This document shows positions 24,221-31,890 of a stretch of 44,919 nt of DNA, piece by piece. The stretch spans positions 1 to 44,919 of the forward strand of contig JAGBIJ010000052.1 of NCBI GenBank assembly GCA_017935045.1. The letters run 5' to 3'. Within the stretch, counting starts at the first letter, position 1, and each line of letters starts with the position of its first letter. The translations under genes and the position numbers were made by a program. The DNA comes from Muribaculaceae bacterium. GTDB lineage: Bacteria > Bacteroidota > Bacteroidia > Bacteroidales > Muribaculaceae. The notes under the pieces were generated by a model. That model ran no database searches. It worked only from the letters and a program-made list of their open reading frames with translations, and was not told the origin of the DNA.

Positions 24221-25765
24221 TTACTGAGCCTCGTTAGTTACTCGCTCAAGCCACTTGACCATGCCGAACATCACGCCCATGGATATGACGCAGACAGCCA
24301 TGAATACTGCCCATGCCACCCAGATGGGGGCGTTGTTGTAAATCAGAGGGCCGATCCACAGCAGCAGGTTGCCTACGGCGGTTGCGCCGAGCCAGAGACC
24401 CTGGCACAGACCCTGCATGCTCTTGGGAGCTACCTTGGATACGAACGAGAGTCCGAGCGGAGAGATGAACAGCTCGGCTACGGTCATAAAGAAGTAGTAG
24501 AGTATCAGTACCCACGGGCCGGCCATCATCGACTCCTTGGCGGCGAGCGCGAGGTTCTTGAAATCGGTACCGGAGGGGTAGTCCATCACGAGCGAGAATA
24601 CTGTCATGAACAGATAGGCGATCGCGGCCAGACCCATGCCGATGGCTATCTTGCGGGGAGTGGAGATTTCCTTGCCACGGCGCGAGAGTCTGGCGAATAT
24701 GGCCATAATCACAGGTGTGAGGACGATTACGAAGAACGGATTCATGGCCTGCCATATCTCTGGCGGAATAGCCGAGGTGTCCATGAAGTCGCGGGCGAAC
24801 AGCGACATGGAGGTGCCGTTCTGGTGGAACGAGAACCAGAAGAATATAGCGATGCCGAGTACTGCGAACAGGGCATACATGCGCTGTTTTATTTCCTTGG
24901 CCATGGCGGCCTTCTCTGCTGCTGTATAGCTTACTGTCTCAGCCTTTGTCTTGGCCGGAGGATTGGGCAGGCCTTTCTTAGTGGCTACGAAGATAAGCAG
25001 GGATATCAGCATGGCGCCCACAGATGCGATGAACGAATAGTGTACGCCGGTATTGAATACATTCAGATATTCCGTACAGAAACTGGAGATGGCTTCGCGG
25101 GTAGCTTCGGCGCCGGGGCCGCCTACCTGAGTCATCAGAGCGTAGAAGTTGTTCATGGTCTCCTGGCTCATAGAGTCAGTGACACTGAGGAACTGGTGGC
25201 ACATGGCGGGGAAGTCGCCGTTGTAGACCATACTGTTGGCCTCAAGCCACCAGGAGCGGAGCATAGGCGCCACGAAGGGGGCGATAAGGCCGCCGATGTT
25301 GATGAACACGTAGAAAATCTGGAATCCGGAGTCGCGCTGGGCGGCATACTTGGGATTGTCATACAACTGACCTACGATGGCCTGCAGGTTGCCTTTGAAC
25401 AGGCCGTTGCCGAAGGCTATCAGGAACAGCGCGAAGCAAGTCAGCGTCAGAAGCCACGTCGTGTTTTCAGGTGTGGCCAGAATAGGCACTGCCAGCACTA
25501 CATAGCCGAGAGTCATGATTATCAGACCCTGGATGATGGTGCGCTTGTAATTCTGGGTCTTGTCGGCAATGACGCCGCCGACCAGACTGAGTACATATAT
25601 TCCGGCATAGAAGAAGGAATAAATCAGGGTACTCGTCTCCTCGGGCAGTCCGAACTTGGAGCAGAGAAACAATACCAGCACCGCATTCATGATGTAGTAG
25701 CCGAATCGCTCGCCCATGTTGCTCAACGCCGCGGGAACAAGTCCTTTAGTATGATTTTTGAACAT
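24221..25765 (-). CDS. POT/PTR-family peptide transporter
   Basis: This 514-residue inner-membrane protein has about 14 predicted helices, as expected for bacterial POT members. Family marks: SNMGERFGYYIM (15-26) at helix 1, corresponding to the ExxERFxYY motif; the PTR2 signature FQIFYVFINIGGLIAPF; and ELFISPLGLSFVSK in a late helix. It should import di- and tripeptides with protons. The first glutamate of ExxER is Asn16 here; this also seems usual for the Bacteroidetes subgroup, from memory. A long soluble loop (about 195-240) contains two Cys. It lies 46 bp downstream of sufE on the same strand and likely shares its transcript. A hairpin follows the stop. Confidence 0.9.
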   Translation of the reverse strand: MFKNHTKGLVPAALSNMGERFGYYIMNAVLVLFLCSKFGLPEETSTLIYSFFYAGIYVLSLVGGVIADKTQNYKRTIIQGLIIMTLGYVVLAVPILATPENTTWLLTLTCFALFLIAFGNGLFKGNLQAIVGQLYDNPKYAAQRDSGFQIFYVFINIGGLIAPFVAPMLRSWWLEANSMVYNGDFPAMCHQFLSVTDSMSQETMNNFYALMTQVGGPGAEATREAISSFCTEYLNVFNTGVHYSFIASVGAMLISLLIFVATKKGLPNPPAKTKAETVSYTAAEKAAMAKEIKQRMYALFAVLGIAIFFWFSFHQNGTSMSLFARDFMDTSAIPPEIWQAMNPFFVIVLTPVIMAIFARLSRRGKEISTPRKIAIGMGLAAIAYLFMTVFSLVMDYPSGTDFKNLALAAKESMMAGPWVLILYYFFMTVAELFISPLGLSFVSKVAPKSMQGLCQGLWLGATAVGNLLLWIGPLIYNNAPIWVAWAVFMAVCVISMGVMFGMVKWLERVTNEAQ

Positions 25766-25811
25766 AGAGGTTATTGATTTAGGGTTAGTTGATTTTCAGA
25801 GTAGATGAGCT

Positions 25812-26255
25812 TTAGCCCTTCTCCATCATGTCGAAGGCCACGGCATAATTGTGGATCTGCTTGACCATGGCCACCAGGCCGTTGGAGCGGGTGGGGGAGA
25901 GGTGTTCCTTCAGGCCGATGCGGTCTATGAAATAGAGGTCGGCGTCCAGTATCTCGCGCGGAGTGCGGTGGTTGAGTACGCGCATCAGCAGAGCCACTAT
26001 TCCCTTCACAATCATGGCGTCCGAATCCGCCTCGAAAGCGATGGCACGGTCCGGCTGTCCCTCGGCGCCCTCCAGCTGCGCCTCGATCCAGACGCGGCTC
26101 TGGCAGCCCTCTATCAGATTGGCCGGAGTCTTGTATTTTTCCTCCATCGGGGCGAGTTGCTCGCCCAGCTCGATTATATAAGCGTAGCGGTCCATCCAGT
26201 CAGTAAGACCTTCGAACTCATCGATTATTTCGTTCTGTACTTCGTTGATAGTCAT
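25812..26255 (-). CDS. sufE: SufE-family sulfur acceptor protein
   Basis: This 147-residue protein has the SufE layout: an N-terminal helix (MTINEVQNEIIDEFEGLTDW), WMDRYAYIIELG, and the active-site loop NLIEGCQSRVW with Cys51, which accepts persulfide sulfur from the SufS cysteine desulfurase. The C-terminal half (DSDAMIVKGIVALLMRVL, EHLSPTRSNGL) is also typical. It feeds Fe-S cluster assembly in the cytoplasm. No suf genes flank it; Bacteroidetes often keep sufE apart from sufBCDS. Length is normal. The ATG at 26255 is preceded by a near-consensus promoter 45 bp upstream. Confidence 0.95.
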   Translation of the reverse strand: MTINEVQNEIIDEFEGLTDWMDRYAYIIELGEQLAPMEEKYKTPANLIEGCQSRVWIEAQLEGAEGQPDRAIAFEADSDAMIVKGIVALLMRVLNHRTPREILDADLYFIDRIGLKEHLSPTRSNGLVAMVKQIHNYAVAFDMMEKG

Positions 26256-26299
26256 ATATGTATCTGTTAAGTCGGCGCCACCGGCGCCACTTCAAGGGG

Positions 26300-26331
26300 C
26301 AAAGATACAAAAAAACTTCCACTCTACCAAT
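26300..26331 (-). promoter_or_regulatory. Near-consensus promoter of sufE
   Basis: On the minus strand: ATTG (26331-26328), 20 bp, TATCTTTG (26307-26300). One -33 base differs from TTTG. The leader is about 40 nt. Confidence 0.55.
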
Positions 26332-26393
26332 TATACGTGTTGTTTTAAAAAAACATAAGATTTATAAAACTTATAAGAAATCATGTCCTGACT

Positions 26394-26939
26394 TCAGTAG
26401 CCTCGCGTCTCACGGCGCGCACGTGACATGGCTTCTCTTATTCCGCCATCCCGGATGAAGTCAGCTTCCACTTTCTTTATTACGGCTATAAGCATGGCAT
26501 CGAGCTGGCGTATTTGCGTAAGCATGATGTTTGCTACGGTAGCATCGCTGCGCTCACGGCATTTCGCCACAAACGGGCGAGGCTCGTCATGTTTTTTACA
26601 GTATTCGCGGGCAGCCGCGGTCCTGGGGTCGTCTTTGCTCCATATTTCATAATCACGTTGGCGCAAAAAGTCTCCATAATCTTCCAGCAGCTCTCTGATT
26701 GAGCCGCGTGCCACGCCAAGCAGCTTTATACATATTTCAGCAGACACGGTGCCGTCGCTGATCCCTTCCACTATATTCTGTTTGCAGGAGCGGGCGGCCT
26801 GACGCATCTGAGCAACAGTCCGCGAACCGCACGGCAGCGCACGGTTTATGAACATCTCCGTGACATCGCATATTATGACCGATTTGCGATATACGTTCCA
26901 TGTCGAGTAGTCGCCCGAAATTTTCAGAAAGCCATTCAT
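26394..26939 (-). CDS. Four-helix-bundle protein (S23/IVS-protein and Avd-like family)
   Basis: This 181-residue protein begins MNGFLKISGDYSTWNVYRKS. The segments RTVAQMRQAARSCKQNIVEG and ARGSIRELLEDYGDFLRQR match the four-helix-bundle family that includes proteins encoded in 23S rRNA intervening sequences and the Avd accessory proteins of diversity-generating retroelements. It also has the extended C-terminus of the family's suffix-domain subgroup. A further in-frame ATG at 26963 adds eight residues but does not fit the family start. Family members are basic and bind nucleic acid. No reverse transcriptase or variable repeat is in this window, so a retroelement role is not supported. It lies 113 bp downstream of the NYN gene on the same strand. 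Confidence 0.78.
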   Translation of the reverse strand: MNGFLKISGDYSTWNVYRKSVIICDVTEMFINRALPCGSRTVAQMRQAARSCKQNIVEGISDGTVSAEICIKLLGVARGSIRELLEDYGDFLRQRDYEIWSKDDPRTAAAREYCKKHDEPRPFVAKCRERSDATVANIMLTQIRQLDAMLIAVIKKVEADFIRDGGIREAMSRARRETRGY

Positions 26940-26965
26940 TTTAAGTTGAGAGCGTGTTTGCATCG

Positions 26966-26973
26966 CAAATATA
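26966..26973 (-). promoter_or_regulatory. -7-like element (TATATTTG) for the four-helix-bundle gene
   Basis: TATATTTG on the minus strand ends 26 bp before the chosen ATG at 26939, giving a leader of about 20 nt. No -33 TTTG is at the right distance. Confidence 0.35.
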
Positions 26974-27040
26974 GTCTTTTTTATCGATATAGGCTTTATG
27001 ACTCCGCAGAATTTTCCAGGCGCTGCATCGACTCCTGTTT

Positions 27041-27067
27041 GGCGAAAAGTCTTCAGAAGACTTCGCC
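27041..27067 (-). terminator. Hairpin over the NYN stop codon
   Basis: GGCGAAAAGTCTT (27041-27053) pairs with AAGACTTCGCC (27057-27067), with a two-base bulge and a 3-nt loop. It includes the stop codon at 27053-27055. There is no U-tract on the minus strand, so it may stabilise the 3' end rather than terminate. Confidence 0.4.
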
Positions 27068-27703
27068 TAACTCTGGGACGGGTTGTTCGCGCAGCCGATG
27101 GAGCAGATGGCGGCGCAGTCCGGGAATCTGCCGTACCAACTCACTCAGCTCCCAGTGATGGCCGGCTTCCTCCTTGAGCAGCGGGGAAGTGGCCTCCGAA
27201 TCGGTAAGGTTCCACGTCAGAAGCACCACCTTGGTCTTCAGCGCCTTCAATTTCCGCACAAGCATTTCGTGGTCGGCATCGCCCGTGATAAGCACCACGT
27301 AATCGAATTTACGGAATGTAGCCAGCTCAAACGCCTCTAACGCAAACCATACGTCCACACCTTTCTCGATCACTTCGGTCTGGCCGTTGCGCTCTATCTC
27401 GCGCAAATGTTTGTAGTGAAACACCACATCGTTCTCAATCAGCGTGTCTTCAAATTTACGCTCATTGTACAGCAGATGCTTGTCGTATGCTTCCTTCACG
27501 CGAAACCGGCCGCGAAAATAATGGGCTTCCGTAATCTGACAGTCGGAGGGATTGACACCCTCCTCACGGGCAAGCCTCTCGGTAATGAAATCAAAAAGCG
27601 AACGCACTCTGATGATGCTGTTCTCAATCTTCTTCAGGGCGCGGTTGACTTTGGCATAGTAACCGCCGTCTATGAATACTCCTATTGATAAATATCCGGG
27701 CAT
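27053..27703 (-). CDS. NYN-domain (PIN-like) putative RNase, LabA-type
   Basis: This 216-residue cytoplasmic protein is read from ATG 27703; an in-frame TTG at 27727 is rejected. NYN-domain marks are the strand LSIGVFIDGGYYAKVN with the first acidic residue, ITEAHYFRGRF, KGVDVWFALEAFELA with the second conserved Asp, and YVVLITGDADHEMLVRKL with the third and fourth acidic residues; KTKVVLLTWN follows. These form the metal site of a PIN-like nuclease, so RNA cleavage is likely but the substrate is unknown. It is transcribed divergently from rplM. The C-terminal 30 residues are Arg/Leu-rich and may contact RNA. Confidence 0.85.
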   Translation of the reverse strand: MPGYLSIGVFIDGGYYAKVNRALKKIENSIIRVRSLFDFITERLAREEGVNPSDCQITEAHYFRGRFRVKEAYDKHLLYNERKFEDTLIENDVVFHYKHLREIERNGQTEVIEKGVDVWFALEAFELATFRKFDYVVLITGDADHEMLVRKLKALKTKVVLLTWNLTDSEATSPLLKEEAGHHWELSELVRQIPGLRRHLLHRLREQPVPELGEVF

Positions 27704-27779
27704 AACGATTATTTTACATCTTAACAATCGAAATCGCCACAGAGTTCTGGAATCCTTTTCCCGAAAAATAGAAAAATGT

Positions 27780-27810
27780 TTTGTCGCGTAAAAGATTTTT
27801 TGTAATTTTG
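27780..27810 (+). promoter_or_regulatory. Consensus promoter of the rplM-rpsI operon
   Basis: TTTG (27780-27783), 19 bp, TAATTTTG (27803-27810): full consensus. The predicted start near 27815 gives a leader of about 105 nt before the GTG start of rplM. Confidence 0.72.
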
Positions 27811-27838
27811 CACGCCGATTATATCCAAATCAACTGAT

Positions 27839-27878
27839 GCGGAATGTTGACCCGATTTTGGCCGATCCGGTCAGCCGC
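27839..27878 (+). promoter_or_regulatory. Hairpin in the rplM leader, possible autoregulatory element
   Basis: GCGG (27839-27842) pairs with CCGC (27875-27878), TGACC (27848-27852) with GGTCA (27869-27873), and GAT (27854-27856) with ATC (27865-27867), around an 8-nt loop. The asymmetric internal loop between the first two stems resembles ribosomal-protein leader architecture. I do not match it to a named family. Confidence 0.4.
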
Positions 27879-27919
27879 TTTCGCATGGATGTATAACATT
27901 TTAATTATTAATCAATTAA

Positions 27920-28396
27920 GTGGACTCTTTAAGTTATAAGACTCTCTCTGCTACCCCCGCTACTATCAACAAAGAGTGGGTGGTGGTAGACGCTACCGAC
28001 CAGGTGCTGGGTCGTCTTTGCGCAAAGGTGGCAAAGATCCTGCGCGGCAAGAACAAGACCAATTACACCCCTAATATGGACTGCGGCGACAACGTGATCA
28101 TCATCAACGCCGAGAAGGTAAAGATGACAGGCAGCAAGTTTACAGACCGCATCTATCTGCGCTATACCGGCTATCCCGGCGGTCAGCGCGAGTGTACTCC
28201 CGAAGTACTGATGAAAAAGAGCTTCAAGGTTCGCGCCAACGGTCATCATCCCCTCTACACCAAGGTTGTCAAGGGTATGCTCCCTAAAAACAAGCTCGGC
28301 GCGCGTCTGCTCGACAATCTCTATGTCTACAACGGCAGCGAGCATCCCCACGAGGCTAACAATCCGAAAGTAATCGACATCAACAAAGTCAAATAA
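27920..28396 (+). CDS. rplM: 50S ribosomal protein L13
   Basis: This 158-residue uL13 begins MDSLSYKTLSATPATINKEW, as in other Bacteroidales, followed by VVVDATDQVLGRLCAKVAK, DCGDNVIIINAEKV, YTGYPGGQRE and MLPKNKLGARLLDNLYVY. It binds 23S rRNA early in large-subunit assembly. The start codon is GTG: a TAA lies directly in frame at 27917-27919 and no suitable ATG exists, so the start is certain. It is followed by rpsI after 8 bp, the conserved L13-S9 pair. Expression is driven from the promoter at 27780-27810 with a structured leader. Confidence 0.98.
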   Translation: MDSLSYKTLSATPATINKEWVVVDATDQVLGRLCAKVAKILRGKNKTNYTPNMDCGDNVIIINAEKVKMTGSKFTDRIYLRYTGYPGGQRECTPEVLMKKSFKVRANGHHPLYTKVVKGMLPKNKLGARLLDNLYVYNGSEHPHEANNPKVIDINKVK

Positions 28397-28404
28397 GGTA
28401 AGAG

Positions 28405-28791
<387 letters not shown>

Positions 28792-28848
28792 TTCCCCCTT
28801 TCCGGGCATGATACCTGAAACGGCGGCTTGACCCCCTGATCCCATAGT

Positions 28849-28893
28849 GCAGAGAGGACTGCAGTGACATGCTCACTTACGGCGCCCCTCTGC
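28849..28893 (+). other. Nested hairpins between rpsI and rpsB
   Basis: GCAGAG (28849-28854) pairs with CTCTGC (28888-28893). Inside, AGTGA (28863-28867) pairs with TCACT (28873-28877) around CATGC. It could end the rplM-rpsI transcript, although the following U-tract is weak, or form an rpsB leader structure. No consensus promoter is visible in 28792-29000. Confidence 0.35.
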
Positions 28894-29000
28894 ATTTCCT
28901 ATGTCTCTCCCCTCAGAGTTTAGTATCTAAATCCCTGAGATGGCTCCGTTCCCTACTCACGGATTGATTTTCAAAAGAACGTAAACATTCATTAATCAAA

Positions 29001-29852
29001 ATGGCAACACTCACATTCGACCAACTCCTCGAAGCCGGCTGTCACTTCGGCCACCTCAAACGCAAATGGAATCCCGCTATGGCTCCCTACATCTTCATGG
29101 AGCGCAACGGAATCCACATCATCGACCTCTACAAGACTGCCGCCAAGGTAGACGAGGCCGCCGCCGCACTCAAGCAGATTGCCAAGAGCGGTAAAAAGGT
29201 ACTCTTTGTCGCCACCAAGAAGCAGGCCAAGGAAGCCGTGGCTGAGAAAGCAGGCGCCATCGACATGCCCTACGTAATCGAGCGTTGGCCCGGCGGTATG
29301 CTGACCAACTTCCCCACCATCCGCAAGGCTGTGAAGAAGATGGACTCCATCGACAAGATGACCAAAGACGGCACTTTCGACAACCTCTCAAAGCGCGAGA
29401 AACTGCAGATTACCCGTCAGCGCGCCAAACTTGAGAAGACTCTCGGCTCCATCGCCAGCCTCGTACGTCTGCCGAGCGCCCTGTTCGTAGTCGACGTAAT
29501 GAAGGAACACATCGCCGTAGCCGAGGCCAACCGTCTGGGCATACCCGTATTCGCCATCGTCGATACCAACTCCAACCCCAACGACGTGGACTACGTGATT
29601 CCTGCCAACGACGACGCCTCCAAGAGCATCGAGCTGATTCTGGACACCGTATGCGCAGCCATGGCCGAAGGCCTGCAGGAGCGCAAGGTAGAGAAGATAG
29701 ACTCCGCAGAGGATAAGGACGACGAGGCCGCTTCCGCTCCCGGCAAACGTCGCCGCGTACGCCGCAACGCCGAAGCCAAGGCCGAGGCCGCCGAAGCTCC
29801 CGCCGAAGCAGTAGCTGAGGCTGAGGCAGCAGCCGAGGCAGCAGCCGAATAA
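29001..29852 (+). CDS. rpsB: 30S ribosomal protein S2
   Basis: This 283-residue uS2 begins MATLTFDQLLEAGCHFGHLK and has KWNPAMAPYIFMERNGIHII, RWPGGMLTNFPTIRKAVKKM, VDVMKEHIAVAEANRLGIPV and DTNSNPNDVDYVIPANDDA, all diagnostic. It bridges head and body of the 30S subunit. After about residue 235 comes a short basic stretch (GKRRRVRRNAEAK) and an Ala/Glu-rich tail of about 25 residues, an extension seen in several Bacteroidetes S2 proteins. It pairs with tsf 37 bp downstream, the universal rpsB-tsf order. Proline codons are nearly all CCC. Confidence 0.98.
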   Translation: MATLTFDQLLEAGCHFGHLKRKWNPAMAPYIFMERNGIHIIDLYKTAAKVDEAAAALKQIAKSGKKVLFVATKKQAKEAVAEKAGAIDMPYVIERWPGGMLTNFPTIRKAVKKMDSIDKMTKDGTFDNLSKREKLQITRQRAKLEKTLGSIASLVRLPSALFVVDVMKEHIAVAEANRLGIPVFAIVDTNSNPNDVDYVIPANDDASKSIELILDTVCAAMAEGLQERKVEKIDSAEDKDDEAASAPGKRRRVRRNAEAKAEAAEAPAEAVAEAEAAAEAAAE

Positions 29853-29889
29853 TCACTTTTTAATCACTATCTAACGACTTACAAAAGAT

Positions 29890-30882
29890 ATGGCAGTATC
29901 TATTGAAGATATCAAAAAACTGCGCAAAATGACCGGCGCAGGCATGATGGACTGCAAGAACGCCCTGGCCGAGACCGACGGCGACATCAACGCAGCCATC
30001 GAGATTATCCGCAAGAAAGGCCAGGCCGTAGCCGCAAAACGCGAAGACCGCGAGGCAGCCGAAGGCTGCGTACTCTCCGGCGCGAAAGAAGGCTTCGCAG
30101 CCATCGTGGCTCTCAAATGCGAGACTGACTTCGTGGCCAACAACGAGTCTTTCCGCGCCCTGACCAAGAAAATCCTTGAAGCCGCCCTGCTTGCATCGGC
30201 CAAGAGCCTGGACGAGGTCAAGAACATCACTATCGACGGCCGCACCATCGCCGACCTCATTACCGACGAAATCGGCAAGACAGGCGAGAAGATGGAGCTG
30301 GGCGCCTACGAATACGTTGAGGCTCCCACAGTAGCCGCCTACGACCACTTCAACCACAAGCTCTCCACCGTAGTAGGTCTGACCGAAGCCGGTATCGACG
30401 AGGCTGTAGGCCGCGAGGTGGCTCTGCAGGTAGCCGCCATGAACCCCGTGGCCGCCACCCGCGAGCAGGTTGCCAAAGAGGTAATCGACGAAGAATACAA
30501 GGTAGCTGTAGAGAAAACCAAAGAGGAGCAGATCCGCAAGGCCGCCGAGGCAGCTCTGCGCAAAGCCGGACTCAACCCCAACCACTTCGACAGCGAGGAC
30601 CACATCGAGTCCAACATCGGCAAGGGCTGGATTACAGCCGAGGAAGCTGAGAAGGGCCGCGCAATCATGAAAGAAGCAGCTGAGAAGAAAGCCGCTTCCC
30701 TGCCCGAGCAGATGATTCAGAACATCGCCAACGGCCGCGTCAATAAATTCTACAAGGAGAACGTCCTCGTAGAGCAGGAGTTCCACCGCGACGCCAAGAT
30801 TACCGTCGGCCAGTACCTCGAAAGCCAGAAGAAAGGCCTTACCGTACTTACCTTCAAGCGTGTGAACCTCAATCAGGACTGA
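29890..30882 (+). CDS. tsf: Elongation factor Ts
   Basis: This 330-residue EF-Ts begins MAVSIEDIKKLRKMTGAGMM, the UBA-like N-terminal domain, followed by DCKNALAETDGDI. The core has LKCETDFVANNESFRAL, the conserved motif that inserts against EF-Tu to release GDP. The protein is about 45 residues longer than the E. coli form, as is usual in Bacteroidetes, owing to an insert in the C-terminal subdomain region (DHIESNIGKGWITAEEAEKG). It exchanges GDP for GTP on EF-Tu, whose gene lies about 13 kb away in this window. A strong terminator follows 29 bp after the stop. Confidence 0.98.
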   Translation: MAVSIEDIKKLRKMTGAGMMDCKNALAETDGDINAAIEIIRKKGQAVAAKREDREAAEGCVLSGAKEGFAAIVALKCETDFVANNESFRALTKKILEAALLASAKSLDEVKNITIDGRTIADLITDEIGKTGEKMELGAYEYVEAPTVAAYDHFNHKLSTVVGLTEAGIDEAVGREVALQVAAMNPVAATREQVAKEVIDEEYKVAVEKTKEEQIRKAAEAALRKAGLNPNHFDSEDHIESNIGKGWITAEEAEKGRAIMKEAAEKKAASLPEQMIQNIANGRVNKFYKENVLVEQEFHRDAKITVGQYLESQKKGLTVLTFKRVNLNQD

Positions 30883-30911
30883 TAACGCCGCCACGCGGAC
30901 GTAGTATAACG

Positions 30912-30944
30912 GAAGCCGACCCAATAGGGTCGGCTTCTTTTTTT
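30912..30944 (+). terminator. Rho-independent terminator of rpsB-tsf
   Basis: GAAGCCGACCC (30912-30922), AATA loop, GGGTCGGCTTC (30927-30937), then seven T residues (30938-30944). A textbook intrinsic terminator. Confidence 0.95.
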
Positions 30945-30984
30945 GACATGGTCAAGCCTGCGCGTGTTGCCGCGTGTGTGCCTA

Positions 30985-31057
30985 AGCATATATTCCCTAT
31001 GCTGGTTTTTGGGAATATGCCGTGCGGCATGTTTGGCCAGAAACATGCTGTACGGCA
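30985..31057 (+). other. Structured intergenic element with competing stems
   Basis: This lies between the tsf terminator and the next promoter. Stem A is AGCATA (30985-30990) with TATGCT (30998-31003). Stem B is ATATTCCC (30990-30997) with GGGAATAT (31011-31018) and excludes A. Stem C is a 17-bp hairpin (31018-31034 with 31041-31057) around GGCCAG; its two non-Watson-Crick pairs are G-U on the plus strand only, which favours a plus-strand RNA. It may be a small RNA, a palindromic repeat unit or a switch. The rest of the 307-bp gap 30883-31189 holds the tsf terminator and the -7 element at 31106. Confidence 0.5.
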
Positions 31058-31105
31058 TAATTAACAAAAATTAACAATCGGGGGGTAAATCTGCCGGTTT
31101 ATTAG

Positions 31106-31113
31106 TAATTTTG
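31106..31113 (+). promoter_or_regulatory. -7 element (TAATTTTG) for the 31190 lipoprotein
   Basis: TAATTTTG matches TAnnTTTG. No TTTG is at the -33 distance. The predicted leader is about 72 nt. Confidence 0.45.
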
Positions 31114-31189
31114 CGCCATAAAGGCTATCTTCATGGATAACTGAGACCTGAAACCTGAAACATTAATTTATCCATCTTATCAAAAAATT

Positions 31190-31831
31190 ATGGGAACTAA
31201 AAAAATCCTTAAATTCATGATCTGTCTGGCGCTGCCTTGCGCTCTGGCCCTGCTACTTACCGCCTGCGGCGATGATGAGCCTTCCTACGTGCCGCCCTCA
31301 CACGACGGCGGCAACGGCGGAGGAACTTCCACCCCCTCACATCATTTTACCGACTACTTTACGGCCGGCGGAGTGAAATACGATTACTACCGCTCATGGG
31401 ACAATTCATACAATTCCTCTGCTGCGGAATATGCAAGCTGCATGGTTCTCAGCGTCGGCGGCTACAGCGAGGGCTATACCTCCAATCCTTTCAATAACAG
31501 CAACGTATCCTGTCAGTTTTGCATTGAGAATTTCAACTATAAATCCGCGCGTCCCGGAACCATGCTCCACATCATCGATTCCGACAGATTCACGAGCTAC
31601 CTGAACTATATCCGTTATGATAAGAAGGGCAACCGCGACCACAAAGAGTTCTATAGCTGGGGATACGATGTCCCCGCCGGCAGCGTGAAATTCGTATCAT
31701 ACACCAATGGCATCCTTACCCTCGAGGTAGACATCACAATGAACGATGCCGATTCCTACGATCCCAACTACATTACCTTCTACGGCACCGTCAAATACCA
31801 GATCGACGGCAACTACAACCTCGGCGTATAA
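31190..31831 (+). CDS. Small uncharacterised lipoprotein
   Basis: This 213-residue lipoprotein has a long hydrophobic signal peptide and lipobox LLTAC (Cys26). It continues GDDEPSYVPPSHDGGNGGG, a flexible Gly/Ser/Pro linker to about residue 50. The mature domain is rich in Tyr, Asn and Ser with repeated aromatic strands (YFTAGGVKYDYYRSW, SCMVLSVGGYSEGY, FYSWGYDVPAGSVKFVSY), consistent with a single beta-sandwich or lipocalin-like fold of about 150 residues. I do not recognise the family. A second Met at residue 10 is possible but shortens the signal peptide. It has its own promoter and a strong terminator, so it is a single-gene unit. It probably faces the periplasm or the cell surface. Confidence 0.7.
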   Translation: MGTKKILKFMICLALPCALALLLTACGDDEPSYVPPSHDGGNGGGTSTPSHHFTDYFTAGGVKYDYYRSWDNSYNSSAAEYASCMVLSVGGYSEGYTSNPFNNSNVSCQFCIENFNYKSARPGTMLHIIDSDRFTSYLNYIRYDKKGNRDHKEFYSWGYDVPAGSVKFVSYTNGILTLEVDITMNDADSYDPNYITFYGTVKYQIDGNYNLGV

Positions 31832-31860
31832 AAGATAAGAACCTTCTTAATTCATCAGCA

Positions 31861-31890
31861 AATCGGCGTGCCGTCGGCGGCGCGCCGATT
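31861..31890 (+). terminator. Terminator of the 31190 lipoprotein gene, touching the convergent stop
   Basis: A 13-bp stem: 31861-31873 pairs with 31878-31890, with one U-G pair (T69/G82 of this row) and a TCGG loop. It is followed by ATTTTTCTTC. The right arm ends inside the stop codon (31889-31891) of the convergent regulator, so coding and terminator overlap by two bases. Confidence 0.85.

Noticed and set aside
26394-26939. Diversity-generating retroelement
   Set aside because: The Avd-like protein stands alone; no reverse transcriptase, template or variable repeat was found nearby.
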